From positions 1 to 64,000 of the forward strand of contig NZ_BMOO01000004.1 of assembly GCF_014647115.1 (NCBI RefSeq): a stretch of 64,000 nt of DNA, written 5' to 3'. The notes under the pieces are model-generated. The model made no database searches and was not told the origin of the DNA. It worked only from the letters and a program-made list of their open reading frames with translations. Source of the DNA: Halarchaeum rubridurum. GTDB taxonomy: Archaea; Halobacteriota; Halobacteria; Halobacteriales; Halobacteriaceae. Numbering within the stretch: position 1 is the stretch's first letter; every line of letters starts with the position of its first letter. Positions 50,693-59,648 of this stretch are shown here, piece by piece. The translations under genes were made by a program, and so were the position numbers.

Positions 50693-51465
50693 CAGTCGAG
50701 GCGGTCGGCCGCGTCGTCCACCCAGCGGCGGATGCGCTTGGGCGAGAGGCCGGTCTCGTCGGCGAGGTCCGCGACGTCCGCGTCGGCGAGGTCCGCGACG
50801 GTCTCGACGCCGGCGTCAGCGAGGCGCTCGGCGTACGCGGGGCCGACGCCCGAGATTATCTCGACGGATTCCGCGCCCTCGGTGTCGGGGACGTCGTCGG
50901 TGTCGTCGGGTTCGACGTCGTCGACGTCGGTCTCCATGTCGGCCTCGCTCGGCCCCGCGGCCTCCGCGGGTTCGGCGGCGTCCGCGGGCGAGGCGGGTTC
51001 GGCCTCCTCGACGGCGTCGTCGACGAGCGATTCGGTGGACGCCGCCGCGTCGGTCGCCGCGGCGGACGGGTCCCCGTCCTCGTCTTCGTCCTTGCTGTCC
51101 ACGCTCTCGGATTTCTCGGTACCGGCGTCGCTCTCGACCTCGCTTTGGGAACTCGCACCCTCGGCCTCGCTGTCCGCACTCTCCGCCACGTCCTCGGTCG
51201 GATCAACGTCGTCGACGTCGGTCGTCACGTCGTCCGCGCCGGGGCCGGCGGCCTCCGCGGGTTCGGCGGCCTCGGCGGGCGAAGCGGGGTCGCCCTCCTC
51301 GACGGACTCCTCGACGAGCGACTCCGTGGACGCCGTCGCGTCCGTCGCCGCGGCCGGCGGTTCGTCGACGCCGTCACGGTCGTCGGTGACGGTGGCGTCG
51401 TGCCCCCGTCCGGACCCGCCGGAGCCGAGTCCGAGCAGCGTCTTGAGTTTCGAGATGAGGCTCAT
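50692..51465 (-). CDS. Acidic protein with internal repeat and C-terminal helix-hairpin-helix
   Basis: 257 residues from the ATG at 51465 (MSLISKLKTLLGLGSG). Most of the chain is disordered and rich in Asp, Glu, Ala, Ser. Residues 38-89 and 135-186 are near-duplicates (39 of 52 identical by my count). Residues about 200-257 form a tandem helix-hairpin-helix (VEIISGVGPAYAERLADAGV, VADLADETGLSPKRIRRWVD) of the DUF4332/ribosomal-S13-like DNA-binding type. Possibly a nucleoid or repair accessory protein. Coupled to the Rieske gene. Confidence 0.75.
   Translation of the reverse strand: MSLISKLKTLLGLGSGGSGRGHDATVTDDRDGVDEPPAAATDATASTESLVEESVEEGDPASPAEAAEPAEAAGPGADDVTTDVDDVDPTEDVAESADSEAEGASSQSEVESDAGTEKSESVDSKDEDEDGDPSAAATDAAASTESLVDDAVEEAEPASPADAAEPAEAAGPSEADMETDVDDVEPDDTDDVPDTEGAESVEIISGVGPAYAERLADAGVETVADLADADVADLADETGLSPKRIRRWVDDAADRLD
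50908..51063 (-). repeat. Intragenic repeat, second copy
   Basis: Encodes residues 135-186 of the acidic HhH protein (AAATDAAASTESLV to VDDVEP). It is the diverged partner of 51199-51354, in the same orientation and frame, offset by 97 codons. Confidence 0.75.
51199..51354 (-). repeat. Intragenic repeat, first copy
   Basis: Encodes residues 38-89 of the acidic HhH protein (AAATDATASTESLV to VDDVDP). By my count 39 of 52 residues match the second copy, with most changes conservative (Glu/Asp, Thr/Ala). Confidence 0.75.
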
Positions 51466-51491
51466 ACACCCGGGTAACACCCGGGGAGGAC

Positions 51492-52289
51492 TTAAACCCG
51501 GTCCCGGAGCGCGGCGTTCATCGCGTCGACGGGCGCGTCGCGGCCGGTCCAGCGCTCGAAGGCGGCGACGCCCTGATAGAGGAGCATCCACGCGCCGTCG
51601 ATGGTCGTCGCGCCCGCCGCGTCGGCCTCGCGGAGGAGGCGAGTCTCCAGGGGCGAGTAGACGGCGTCGAGCACCGCGAGGTCGCCGTGGAGGGCGTCCG
51701 CGGGGACGGGCGAGACGTCCTCCTCCATTCCGACGCTGGTCGCGTTCACGAGGACGTCCGCGTCCGCGAGGACGTCCGGGAGGGCGTCGAGTCCGGAGGC
51801 CGTCGCGCCGACGTCGTCGGCGAGGGCCTCGGCGCGCTCCACCGTCCGGTTGGCGACGTGGACGCTCGCACCGTCCTCGACGAGCGCGACGGCGGCCGCG
51901 CGGGCCGCCCCGCCCGCACCGACGAGCACGGCGTCGGCACCCGCGAGCGGCACGTCGAAGCGCTCGAAGGAGCGTCTGACGCCCGCGACGTCCGTGTTGT
52001 GGCCGGTCGGGACCGGCCCGGAGAAATCGACGGTGTTGACCGCGCCGACGCGGCGCGCGAGGTCGTCCGGTTCGACGGCGTCGAGGGCGTCCCGCTTGAA
52101 CGGGATGGTGACGTTGAGGCCGGCGAGGCCGAGCGTGTCGGCGGCGGTGATCGCCGCCGCGCCGTCCGCGGCGTCGGGTTCGAGCGTGACGTAGCGCGCG
52201 TCCATGTCGCGGGCGGCGTAGGCGGCCTCGTGCATCGGCGGGGAGAGCGAGTGCCCCACGGGGTTCCCGATGAGTCCGTAGACGTCCAT
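51492..52289 (-). CDS. aroE: Shikimate dehydrogenase
   Basis: 265 residues from the ATG at 52289 ([20 protein letters not shown]). The catalytic Lys is in [12 protein letters not shown], the Asp in [10 protein letters not shown], and [13 protein letters not shown] is the NADP loop with [28 protein letters not shown] closes the enzyme. It reduces 3-dehydroshikimate. It is separated from the aro cluster at 12-15 kb and from aroD at 57.4 kb. It lies upstream of the HhH gene on the same strand by about 26 bases. Confidence 0.95.
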   Translation of the reverse strand: MDVYGLIGNPVGHSLSPPMHEAAYAARDMDARYVTLEPDAADGAAAITAADTLGLAGLNVTIPFKRDALDAVEPDDLARRVGAVNTVDFSGPVPTGHNTDVAGVRRSFERFDVPLAGADAVLVGAGGAARAAAVALVEDGASVHVANRTVERAEALADDVGATASGLDALPDVLADADVLVNATSVGMEEDVSPVPADALHGDLAVLDAVYSPLETRLLREADAAGATTIDGAWMLLYQGVAAFERWTGRDAPVDAMNAALRDRV

Positions 52290-52393
52290 GGCGGTGCGGG
52301 GGCGGCCGGCGGCAAAAGTCCCCCGCTCGCGCGCCGTGGGGTCGACGGAGGGTGCGGACGTCGAGGCGGAGCGACGACGGCGTCGGCGTGCGC

Positions 52394-53533
52394 TCAGTGG
52401 CCGGCGCTGGCGGTGACGCCGAGCACGAGCACGAAGTAGACGACGAGGGCGATGAAGACGGCGTAGAAGAGCCCGCCGACGAGGAAGGGGCGGGGCTTCA
52501 TCGGGTCCTCGGCGGCGGTGCGCGCGCGGAGGTAGAGGATGCCGCCGGAGACGACGGCGAGGACGACGGAGACGGCGTTGAGGAAGCCCGAGGTTCCCCA
52601 GGCGAGCGAGAGGTCCCAGTCCGTGAAGACGATGCCGAGGGTGACGGGGAGGGTCCCCTGGAACGCCATCGCGCCCGTGATGTTGCCGAGCGCGAGGGTG
52701 TCCTTGTCGCGGCTGATCCAGAGGACGGAGTTGAACTTCTCGGGGAGTTCGGTGGCGAGCGGTGCGATGAGGAGCGCGACGATGGCGATGGGGACGTCGA
52801 GGACGTGCGTGGAGAGCCACTGGACCTCGCTGACGAAGAGGTGCGCGCCGCCGACGATGACGGCCAGCGCGAACAGCGTCTGGGCGGCGACGAGGACGAA
52901 TCGGGGGTTCTCGCCGTGCTCGCGCGGGTCGTAGCCGAGTCCGGCGAGGGCGCGCTCGACGAGGAGGCCGAGGTGGAGGGCGTCGATGTCCTCGCTCTCC
53001 GTGAGTTCCCCGCTGCGGAGCGAGCGGACGAGGTAGACGAGGTAGAGGACGAGGAGGAACGCGGCCATCGCGTACTCGACCGGGCGGGCGTCGACGAACG
53101 CCGCGGCGAACGCGACGACGTAGCCGACGAGGAAGAAGGAGAGGTCGCGGCGGGTCGCGGCGTCGTTGAAGTGCATCTCGTCGCCGAACGTCCGGCGGTC
53201 GCGAAAGCGGAGGACGCTCGCGCCGACGAGGAACATGGCGATGGTAGCGAGCATGAAGGGCGCGCCGAGTATCGCACCGACGCCGACGTGCGCGGCCTCC
53301 TCGCCGCCCTGCAGGATGGCGAGCACGGGGATGAGGGTCTCGGGGAGCGCGGTGCCGACGGCCGCGAGGATGCTCCCGGTCGCGGATTCGCTGACGCCGA
53401 GGCGGTGGCCGAGCCACTCGACGCCGTTGGTGAACACCTCCGCGCCGGCGAGGAGGAGGGCGAACGAGCCGAGGAGGAGGAGCGAGCGGTCGGCCGTCGC
53501 GGAGAGGAGCGCCGGCGCGAGCCCGTGATACAT
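52394..53533 (-). CDS. Sodium/calcium exchanger family membrane protein
   Basis: 379 residues from the ATG at 53533; another in-frame ATG at 53572 would add 13 residues, but a TTACAAA box about 25 bases before 53533 favours the shorter form. About ten membrane helices fall in two halves, each with an alpha-repeat: [15 protein letters not shown] in the first and [18 protein letters not shown] in the second, the G/A-T-x-L/P-E pattern of the NCX/CaCA superfamily. A hydrophilic loop joins the halves. It exports Ca2+ or exchanges another cation; the ion cannot be fixed. Confidence 0.87.
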   Translation of the reverse strand: MYHGLAPALLSATADRSLLLLGSFALLLAGAEVFTNGVEWLGHRLGVSESATGSILAAVGTALPETLIPVLAILQGGEEAAHVGVGAILGAPFMLATIAMFLVGASVLRFRDRRTFGDEMHFNDAATRRDLSFFLVGYVVAFAAAFVDARPVEYAMAAFLLVLYLVYLVRSLRSGELTESEDIDALHLGLLVERALAGLGYDPREHGENPRFVLVAAQTLFALAVIVGGAHLFVSEVQWLSTHVLDVPIAIVALLIAPLATELPEKFNSVLWISRDKDTLALGNITGAMAFQGTLPVTLGIVFTDWDLSLAWGTSGFLNAVSVVLAVVSGGILYLRARTAAEDPMKPRPFLVGGLFYAVFIALVVYFVLVLGVTASAGH

Positions 53534-53639
53534 GCCTCCGCGTAGCGCGAGCGGCTTTGTAAGCGCGTCCATTCCCCCGCCCCCACCCCGGGTTCTGCCG
53601 ACCCGACGGCCCTAAGCGCGCCCGCGCCGTTCGCCCGGT

Positions 53640-55091
53640 ATGACTGTCGGAATCATCGTGAGTCGCGCCGACAGCGCGTCGGTACGGATCGGCGAACAGC
53701 TACGCGAGCGCGCCGACTGGGAGCGTGCGGGAACGGGCGCGGACGGCGCGAGCGAGGAGGCGGCGAACGCGGAGGCGGCCGAGGGGGAGGAGACGAACAC
53801 CGAGAGCGCGGCGAGCGCGGACGACGTCCCCGCGCCCGTCGCGCGCTACGTCCGCGAGGGCTTCGAGCTCCTCGCGTTCGAGCCGTGGCACCTCGAACTC
53901 GACGGGGTCGCGGCGGCGTTCGACGACCCCGACGTCGTCGTCTTCGCGTCGCGCCACGCGGGCGAGACGGGCCCGCTCCTCACCGCGCACTTCACGGGGA
54001 ACTTCGGCGCGGCGGAGCACGGCGGGTCGGACCGCGCGCTCGCGCCGGCGTGCCCGAACGCCCACCGCGCGGTCGTGCGGGCGCTGGCCGAGCACGCCCC
54101 AGAGGGGTACGACGTCGGGATGGAGTGCACCCACCACGGCCCGACCGAGGTCGGCGCGCCCTCGATGTTCGTCGAGCTCGGCTCGTCGGAGGCGGAGTGG
54201 GGGGACGACGCGGGCGCGGCGGCGGTCGCGGACGCCATCCTCGACCTGGAGGGGGTCGCGCCCGAGACCGAGCGGACCGTCGCGGCCTTCGGCGGCGGCC
54301 ACTACGTCCCGCGTCCCACCCGAATCGTCGAGGAGACGGACTGGGCGGTCGGGCACGTCGCGGCCGAGTGGTGTCTGGACGACCTGGGCGACCCCCGCGA
54401 GCACCGGGACGTGGTCGAGCGCGTCTTCGCGGCGAGCGGCGCGACGCGCGCCGTCGTGGACGGCGAGAAACCCCGACTTCGTGACGTGATCGACGACCTC
54501 GGCTACGGCGTCGTGAGCGAGACGTGGCTCCGCGAGACGACGGGCGTCGCCCTTGACGTCGTCGCGGCGCTCGAAGGGGAGCTGACGGGCGTCGACGAGG
54601 GACTGCGCTTCGGCGACCCGGCGCGCGAGGCGGGCGCGGACGGGGCGGAGCCGGCCACCGACGCCCTCATCGTCGACCACCCGGACGACCTCTGGGCGGA
54701 CGCGCACAGCGTCGACCCGGACGCGGCGCTGGCGGCGGCCCGGGAGCACGCGCTCGCGTACACGACCGAGGAGAACGGCAACCGCGTCGCGGGCGACATC
54801 GCGTTCCCGGACGCGGACGCGTACGACGCCTACGTGGACGCGCTCGTCGGGCTCCTGCGCGAGAAGTACGACGAGGTCGGGCGCGACGACGGGACGGTCC
54901 GGATCACCGACACCGCCTTCGACCCCGCGGCGGCGGCCGAACGCGGCGTCCCCGAGGGCCCGAAGTTCGGGCGGTTGGCAGACGGGGCGGCCGTCGAGGT
55001 GGACGGCGAGACGGTCACGCCCGCCGACGTCGCGCGCGAACGGACGGAGACGTACGGGCTCTCGAATCCGAGCGAGGGAAAAGGTAATTAA
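53640..55091 (+). CDS. dtdA: D-aminoacyl-tRNA deacylase (archaeal DTD2 type)
   Basis: 483 residues. [20 protein letters not shown] begins the domain. [37 protein letters not shown] and [19 protein letters not shown] carry the conserved His/Glu residues of archaeal GEK1/DtdA. An Ala/Glu/Asn-rich insert (about 33-62) is a haloarchaeal addition, as is the long C-terminal region (about 300-483). It releases D-amino acids from mischarged tRNA. ftsZ1 starts 26 bases downstream. Confidence 0.93.
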   Translation: MTVGIIVSRADSASVRIGEQLRERADWERAGTGADGASEEAANAEAAEGEETNTESAASADDVPAPVARYVREGFELLAFEPWHLELDGVAAAFDDPDVVVFASRHAGETGPLLTAHFTGNFGAAEHGGSDRALAPACPNAHRAVVRALAEHAPEGYDVGMECTHHGPTEVGAPSMFVELGSSEAEWGDDAGAAAVADAILDLEGVAPETERTVAAFGGGHYVPRPTRIVEETDWAVGHVAAEWCLDDLGDPREHRDVVERVFAASGATRAVVDGEKPRLRDVIDDLGYGVVSETWLRETTGVALDVVAALEGELTGVDEGLRFGDPAREAGADGAEPATDALIVDHPDDLWADAHSVDPDAALAAAREHALAYTTEENGNRVAGDIAFPDADAYDAYVDALVGLLREKYDEVGRDDGTVRITDTAFDPAAAAERGVPEGPKFGRLADGAAVEVDGETVTPADVARERTETYGLSNPSEGKGN

Positions 55092-55093
55092 AC
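55083..55093 (+). promoter_or_regulatory. TATA-like box of ftsZ1
   Basis: GGTAATTAAAC overlaps the dtdA stop codon and is centred about 30 bases before the ftsZ1 ATG. It is one of few AT-rich stretches nearby and would give ftsZ1 a nearly leaderless message of its own. Confidence 0.5.
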
Positions 55094-55117
55094 ACTTCTC
55101 GTTTACTGTATAGGCAA

Positions 55118-56257
55118 ATGGACTCCATCGTGCAGGACGCAATCGACGAGGCCGAGGAGGACGAGGCGTCCTCCACCGGCGTCTCCCCCGACGCAGGCGG
55201 TGGGGGTGGCGGGGGCGACTCCGGACGGATGTCCGACGAGGAGCTGCTCGGGGTGCTCGAAGAGCTCCAGACGAACATCACGGTCGTCGGCTGTGGCGGC
55301 GCGGGCTCGAACACGGTCAACCGGATGTTCGAGGAGGGCATCGAGGGCGCGAAGCTCGTCGCCGCGAACACCGACGTCCAACACCTCGTCGACATCGAGG
55401 CGGACACGAAGATTCTCATCGGCCAGGAGAAGACCCGCGGGCGCGGCGCCGGGTCGCTCCCGCAGGTCGGCGAGGAGGCCGCGCTGGAGTCCCAGGACGA
55501 GATCAAGGAGGCCATCTCGGGCTCCGACATGGTCTTCGTCACCGCCGGACTCGGCGGCGGCACCGGCACGGGGAGCGCCCCCGTCGTCGCCGAGGCCGCC
55601 CGCGAGGCCGGCGCGCTCACCATCAGCATCGTCACGACGCCGTTCACCGCGGAGGGCGAGGTCCGCCGGAACAACGCCGAGGCCGGCCTGGAGCGTCTGC
55701 GCGACGTTTCTGATACAGTTATCGTCGTCCCGAACGACCGCCTGCTCGACTCCGTCGGGAAGCTCCCGGTCCGGCAGGCGTTCAAGGTCTCCGACGAGGT
55801 GCTGATGCGCTCCGTGAAGGGGATCACGGAGCTCATCACGAAACCCGGCCTCGTCAACCTCGACTTCGCCGACGTGCGTACCGTCATGGAGAAGGGCGGC
55901 GTCGCCATGATCGGCCTCGGGGAGTCCGACAGCGAGTCGAAGGCGGTCGACTCGGTCAAGAGCGCCCTCCGCAGCCCGCTCCTCGACGTCGACATCGGCC
56001 AGGCGAACTCCGCGCTCGTGAACGTCACCGGCGGCCCAGACATGTCCATCGAGGAGGCGGAAGGCGTCGTCGAGGAGATTTACGACCGCATCGACCCCGA
56101 CGCGCGCATCATCTGGGGGACCTCGGTCGACGAGGAACTCGACGGCGAGATGCGCACGATGGTCGTCGTCACCGGCGTCGAGTCCCCGCAGATATACGGG
56201 CACAGCGACGACGCCGAACTCGACACGAGCGGCCGCGACATCGACTACGTCGAATAG
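55118..56257 (+). CDS. ftsZ1: Cell division protein FtsZ1
   Basis: 379 residues. The N terminus [16 protein letters not shown] fits haloarchaeal FtsZ1, followed by a Gly-rich linker. The tubulin/FtsZ core begins [17 protein letters not shown]; the GTP signature is [16 protein letters not shown], and [10 protein letters not shown] and [14 protein letters not shown] follow. In Haloferax FtsZ1 polymerises at midcell and recruits FtsZ2 to the division ring. The secE-spt5 pair, a frequent ftsZ neighbour in euryarchaea, is 47 kb away here. Confidence 0.96.
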   Translation: MDSIVQDAIDEAEEDEASSTGVSPDAGGGGGGGDSGRMSDEELLGVLEELQTNITVVGCGGAGSNTVNRMFEEGIEGAKLVAANTDVQHLVDIEADTKILIGQEKTRGRGAGSLPQVGEEAALESQDEIKEAISGSDMVFVTAGLGGGTGTGSAPVVAEAAREAGALTISIVTTPFTAEGEVRRNNAEAGLERLRDVSDTVIVVPNDRLLDSVGKLPVRQAFKVSDEVLMRSVKGITELITKPGLVNLDFADVRTVMEKGGVAMIGLGESDSESKAVDSVKSALRSPLLDVDIGQANSALVNVTGGPDMSIEEAEGVVEEIYDRIDPDARIIWGTSVDEELDGEMRTMVVVTGVESPQIYGHSDDAELDTSGRDIDYVE

Positions 56258-56355
56258 AATCGGCCCGGTTTCCCGTTCGTGACGGCCGCGTCGCCCGCCG
56301 CGATGTCGCCGTCGCGTGGCAGAATCGTTATGTATCGAGGCGATGACCGACAGGT

Positions 56356-57249
56356 ATGCGCGAGACCGACGTACTCTGTCCGCTCGTCACGCCGATGGAC
56401 GCCGACGGGGAGATCGACGACGAGGGCCTCGACGCCGTCGTGCGCGGCGTCCGCGACGCCGGCCTCGACGGCTTCGTCCCCTGCGGGACGACCGGGGAGT
56501 TCGCCAGCCTGACGCGCGCGGAGAACCGTGCGGTCGTCGAGCGCGTGCGGGAGAGCGCGGGCGACGACGCGACGGTGATCGCCGGCGCGGGCGCGACGTC
56601 CGTCCCGGACACCGTCGACGCGCTGACCGACGCCGCGGAGGCGGGCGCGGACGCCGGCCTCGTCGTCGTCCCCTACTTCCACACGGCGAACGCCGCGGAC
56701 GGGAACGCCCGCTTCCTCCGCCGCGTCGCCGAGCGGAGCCCCCTCCCCATCTACCTCTACAACATCCCGGCGTGCACGGGGAGCGAAATCCCCGTCGAGA
56801 CCGTCGTCGAACTCGCCGGGCGCGACGACGTCCACGGGCTGAAGGATTCGAGCGGCAACTTCGGCTACTTCACCGACGCCCTCGCGGCGACGCCCGACGA
56901 CTTCGCGGTGTACCAGGGCGTCGACGACCAGCTCGTCCCCGCGGGGCTGATGGGGGCGAGCGGCGGCATCAACGCCCTCTCGAACGCGGTGCCGGAAGTG
57001 TTCGCGGCCGTCCGCGAGGCCCTGAACGCGGGCGACGACGAGCGGGCGCGCGAGCTCGGCCGCGGCGCGCTCAAACCGCTGTTCGCCTTCTGTGCGGACC
57101 ACGGGTTCGCGCCGGCGACGAAGGCCGCGCTCGCCGCGCGCGGCCGTATCGACGACGACGCCGTCCGCCCCCCGCTCGTCGAACTCGACGAGGGCGCGCG
57201 GGCGGCACTCGACGCGGCCGTCGAGGACGCGCTCGCGCTCGTCGACTAG
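56356..57249 (+). CDS. DapA-family aldolase (dihydrodipicolinate synthase or sugar-acid aldolase)
   Basis: 297 residues, a Schiff-base TIM barrel. PCGTTGEFASLTRAEN is the phosphate/carboxylate loop, YNIPACTGSEIP carries the catalytic Tyr, and VHGLKDSSGNFGYF the Schiff-base Lys near residue 160. Both dihydrodipicolinate synthase and 2-keto-3-deoxygluconate aldolase have this fold. The haloarchaeal KDG aldolase is a DapA type, and no other lysine genes are present here, so either is possible. Confidence 0.87.
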   Translation: MRETDVLCPLVTPMDADGEIDDEGLDAVVRGVRDAGLDGFVPCGTTGEFASLTRAENRAVVERVRESAGDDATVIAGAGATSVPDTVDALTDAAEAGADAGLVVVPYFHTANAADGNARFLRRVAERSPLPIYLYNIPACTGSEIPVETVVELAGRDDVHGLKDSSGNFGYFTDALAATPDDFAVYQGVDDQLVPAGLMGASGGINALSNAVPEVFAAVREALNAGDDERARELGRGALKPLFAFCADHGFAPATKAALAARGRIDDDAVRPPLVELDEGARAALDAAVEDALALVD

Positions 57250-57278
57250 CCCTCTGAGCGTCGCCAACTCAGGTACTC

Positions 57279-57330
57279 GACCGTTTGCTGCGAGCGCGCG
57301 GCGGCGCGCTCTGGCAAACCCTCGGCGAAA
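57279..57330. repeat. Palindromic dispersed element, family 1, copy C
   Basis: GACCGTTTGC, stem GAGCGCGC/GCGCGCTC (57292-57311) and GGCAAAC followed by CTCGGCGAAAAGCG. GTTTGC and GCAAAC form the outer stem. It lies between the convergent aldolase and aroD genes; the rest of that spacer has a CACCCCCTCC-GGGGGTG-type palindrome and no gene. Confidence 0.58.
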
Positions 57331-57385
57331 AGCGCTGCGCACCCCCTCCGGGGGTGCTTGCGCCTCGCGCTCCCGCGCGAGTCGG

Positions 57386-58066
57386 TTACGCCCCGCGGAG
57401 GTCGTCGACTAACCCTCTCAGCGTCGCCAGGTCGTACTGGCCGGGGGCCGTGGCGTCGGCGGGGTCGACGGGCGCGTAGCCGATCCGTGAGCCGTAGACG
57501 GGGCAGACGGCGCGGGAGTGGCGGCCGGCCTCACCCATCGCCATCGTGGCGACGCGTTCGCCCTCGACGTCGTACTCGTGGGTCACGCTGACGAGGTCGA
57601 GGACGTCGGTGCGCTCGACGGCCGTGACTGCGAGTTTGGCGACGTCGCCGTACTCCAGGGCGTTCCCGAGAATCCCGCGCATGTCCTGGCGGAGCGGCGT
57701 CCCGTCGAAGTCGTGTGCGGAGACGACGACGGACGCGCCGTGCTCGCGGGCGGCCTCGCGGACGGTCCGGCCGCGACCGTCGAGACAGGTGTCGAGTTCG
57801 AGGTCGATGGCACCGACGGCGTCGTGCTCGACGGCGTCGCGGAGCGCGTCGAGGCGCGCCTCGTCGTCCGCGGCCTCGCCACCCTGGCCGTCGTGGCGGT
57901 TCGTCACGAGGAGCGGGAGGTCGCCGTCGTAGTCGCGGAGCTGTGCGGTCGGGTTCTCGGCGAGGTCCATGCGGAACTCGACGGCGTCGGCGTGCCCGCG
58001 GGCGGCGGGCTCGTCGGCGAGGTCGGCCGTCGCGGCGCAGAGCGTGAAGTCGTCGAAGGGGAGCAC
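57386..58066 (-). CDS. aroD: 3-Dehydroquinate dehydratase, type I
   Basis: 226 residues. The catalytic His is in VVVSAHDFDGTP and the Schiff-base Lys in DVAKLAVTAVE. ADAVEFRMDLAENP at the start is the substrate-binding strand, and ERVATMAMGEAGRHSRAVCPVYGS closes the barrel. It converts 3-dehydroquinate to 3-dehydroshikimate, between aroB at 13.7 kb and aroE at 51.5 kb. It lies alone among unrelated genes, with a small membrane protein upstream. Confidence 0.95.
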   Translation of the reverse strand: MLPFDDFTLCAATADLADEPAARGHADAVEFRMDLAENPTAQLRDYDGDLPLLVTNRHDGQGGEAADDEARLDALRDAVEHDAVGAIDLELDTCLDGRGRTVREAAREHGASVVVSAHDFDGTPLRQDMRGILGNALEYGDVAKLAVTAVERTDVLDLVSVTHEYDVEGERVATMAMGEAGRHSRAVCPVYGSRIGYAPVDPADATAPGQYDLATLRGLVDDLRGA

Positions 58067-58090
58067 GAGCGGGGTTCGCCCGCCGCGCTC

Positions 58091-58480
58091 TTAGGCGCGG
58101 GGGATTCGCTCCAGGACGAACCGCCCGCCGTACTCCGCGGCGAGGAACGTCGCGGCGGCGGTGAGCCCGATGGTGGCGTACTGGCCGAGCGCGAGCGCGA
58201 GGACGAGCGCGCCGACGACACAGCCGGCGACGATGCCGCAGAGCGCGGCGACGACGCCGACGGCGAGCGCGCGCTCGCGCTCCGCGGGGACGGTCTCGGG
58301 GTCGAGCGCGACGTCCATCACGGGAACGGCGACGGCGAGGCCGACGGCGAACGGGAACGGCGTCGGCGCGACGGTCGAGACGACGCCGGCGACGGCCCCG
58401 GCGAGGAGCGCGCCGGCGACGAAGACGGCGGCGCGGACGTGGAGGGCGGGCGTGTGCACGGCCGCGTGTTGGCGCGCCAC
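58091..58480 (-). CDS. Small membrane protein, unknown function
   Basis: 129 residues with about four membrane helices (AAVFVAGALLAGAVAGVVS, FAVGLAVAVPVMDVAL, LAVGVVAALCGIVAGCVVGA, IGLTAAATFLAAEYGG). The polar loop DPETVPAERERAL lies between the second and third. No catalytic motif. Same strand as aroD and 24 bases before it, so probably co-transcribed with it. Confidence 0.7.
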   Translation of the reverse strand: MARQHAAVHTPALHVRAAVFVAGALLAGAVAGVVSTVAPTPFPFAVGLAVAVPVMDVALDPETVPAERERALAVGVVAALCGIVAGCVVGALVLALALGQYATIGLTAAATFLAAEYGGRFVLERIPRA

Positions 58481-58555
58481 GGCCTAAAAGCGACGGTCGG
58501 CGGCGGCACGGCTGAGGGGGAGACGGGACGGCGCGCAGAAGGGAGTGCCGCGGCG

Positions 58556-59524
58556 TTACGCGGGGAGGGTGTCCTCGGCTTCGAGGAGCTCGTGGTAGCG
58601 GTTGCGGATGGTGACCTCGCTGATGTCCGCGACTTCGCTGACCTTCGCCTGCGTCGTCTTCTCGTTGGTGAGGAGCGCGGCGGCGTAGACGGCGGCGGCG
58701 GCGAGGCCGACCGGCGACTTGCCGGAGTGGACGCCCTTGTCCTTCGCGGTCTTGAGGAGGTCGCGCGCGCGGTGTTCGGCCTCGTCGCTGAGACCGAGCG
58801 AGGAGGCGAAGCGCGGGACGTAGCTCTCGGGGTCCGCGGGCCGGACTTCGAGGCCGAGCTCCCGGATAACGTAGCGGTAGGTCCGGGCGATTTCGGCCTT
58901 CTCGACGCGCGAGACGTCGGTAATCTCGTCGAGGCTGCGCGGGACGCCGGCCTGTCGGGCGGCGGCGTACACGCAGGAGGTGGAGACGCCCTCGATGGAG
59001 CGCCCCGGGAGGAGGTCCTCCTCCAGCGCGCGGCGATAGATGACGGACGCCGTCTCGCGGACGTTGTCGGGGAGCCCGAGCGCCGACGCCATCCGGTCGA
59101 TTTCGCCGAGCGCCTGCTTGAGGTTGCGCTCCTTGGCGTCGCGGGTGCGGAAGCGCTCGTTCCACTTGCGCAGGCGCTGCATCTTCTGGCGCTGGTTCGA
59201 GGAGAGGCTGTTGCCGTAGGCGTCCTTGTCGCGCCAGTCGATGTTCGTGGAGAGCCCCTTGTCGTGCATCGTGTTCGTCGTCGGGGCTCCGACGCGCGAC
59301 TTCTGGTCCTTCTCCTGGGAGTCGAACGCGCGCCACTCGGGGCCGCGGTCGATGTCGTCCTCGTCGACGACGAGGCCGCAGTCCATGCAGACGGACTCGC
59401 CGTGCTCCTCGTCGGCGACGACGAGGCCGCCACACTCCGGACACTCGTCGGTCGATTCGGTGGTGTCTTCCTGCTCCGTTTCGCGCTCTCCGTGCTGTCG
59501 TGCTCTGGTGCGTGCGTTTTGCAT
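58556..59524 (-). CDS. tfb: Transcription initiation factor TFB
   Basis: 322 residues from the ATG at 59524. The N-terminal zinc ribbon (CPECGGLV, CMDCGLVVDE) is followed by the B-reader/linker (GPEWRAFDSQEKDQKSRVGAP). Two cyclin-like repeats (about 115-210 and 215-310) contain LPGRSIEGVSTSCVYAAARQ and SPVGLAAAAVYAAALLTNEK. The wHTH-like end VSEVADISEVTIRNRYHEL contacts the BRE. Haloarchaea have several TFBs that differ in promoter choice; which paralogue this is cannot be told. Confidence 0.97.
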   Translation of the reverse strand: MQNARTRARQHGERETEQEDTTESTDECPECGGLVVADEEHGESVCMDCGLVVDEDDIDRGPEWRAFDSQEKDQKSRVGAPTTNTMHDKGLSTNIDWRDKDAYGNSLSSNQRQKMQRLRKWNERFRTRDAKERNLKQALGEIDRMASALGLPDNVRETASVIYRRALEEDLLPGRSIEGVSTSCVYAAARQAGVPRSLDEITDVSRVEKAEIARTYRYVIRELGLEVRPADPESYVPRFASSLGLSDEAEHRARDLLKTAKDKGVHSGKSPVGLAAAAVYAAALLTNEKTTQAKVSEVADISEVTIRNRYHELLEAEDTLPA

Positions 59525-59648
59525 ACTGCGTGTGCCCCCGGAAAACCCGGAAATCGTCGTGACGTCTTCCTTTTCGCAAAACACACTTAACGGTTCCGTA
59601 ATAGACCGACAGCGGTATGCGTAGGCGGGCCATACTCGGGCATCGTTC

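Noticed and set aside
53572-53572. The upstream ATG as start of the NCX exchanger
   Set aside because: A TATA-like box sits about 25 bases before the inner ATG at 53533; the extra 13 residues are not needed for the fold. Still possible.
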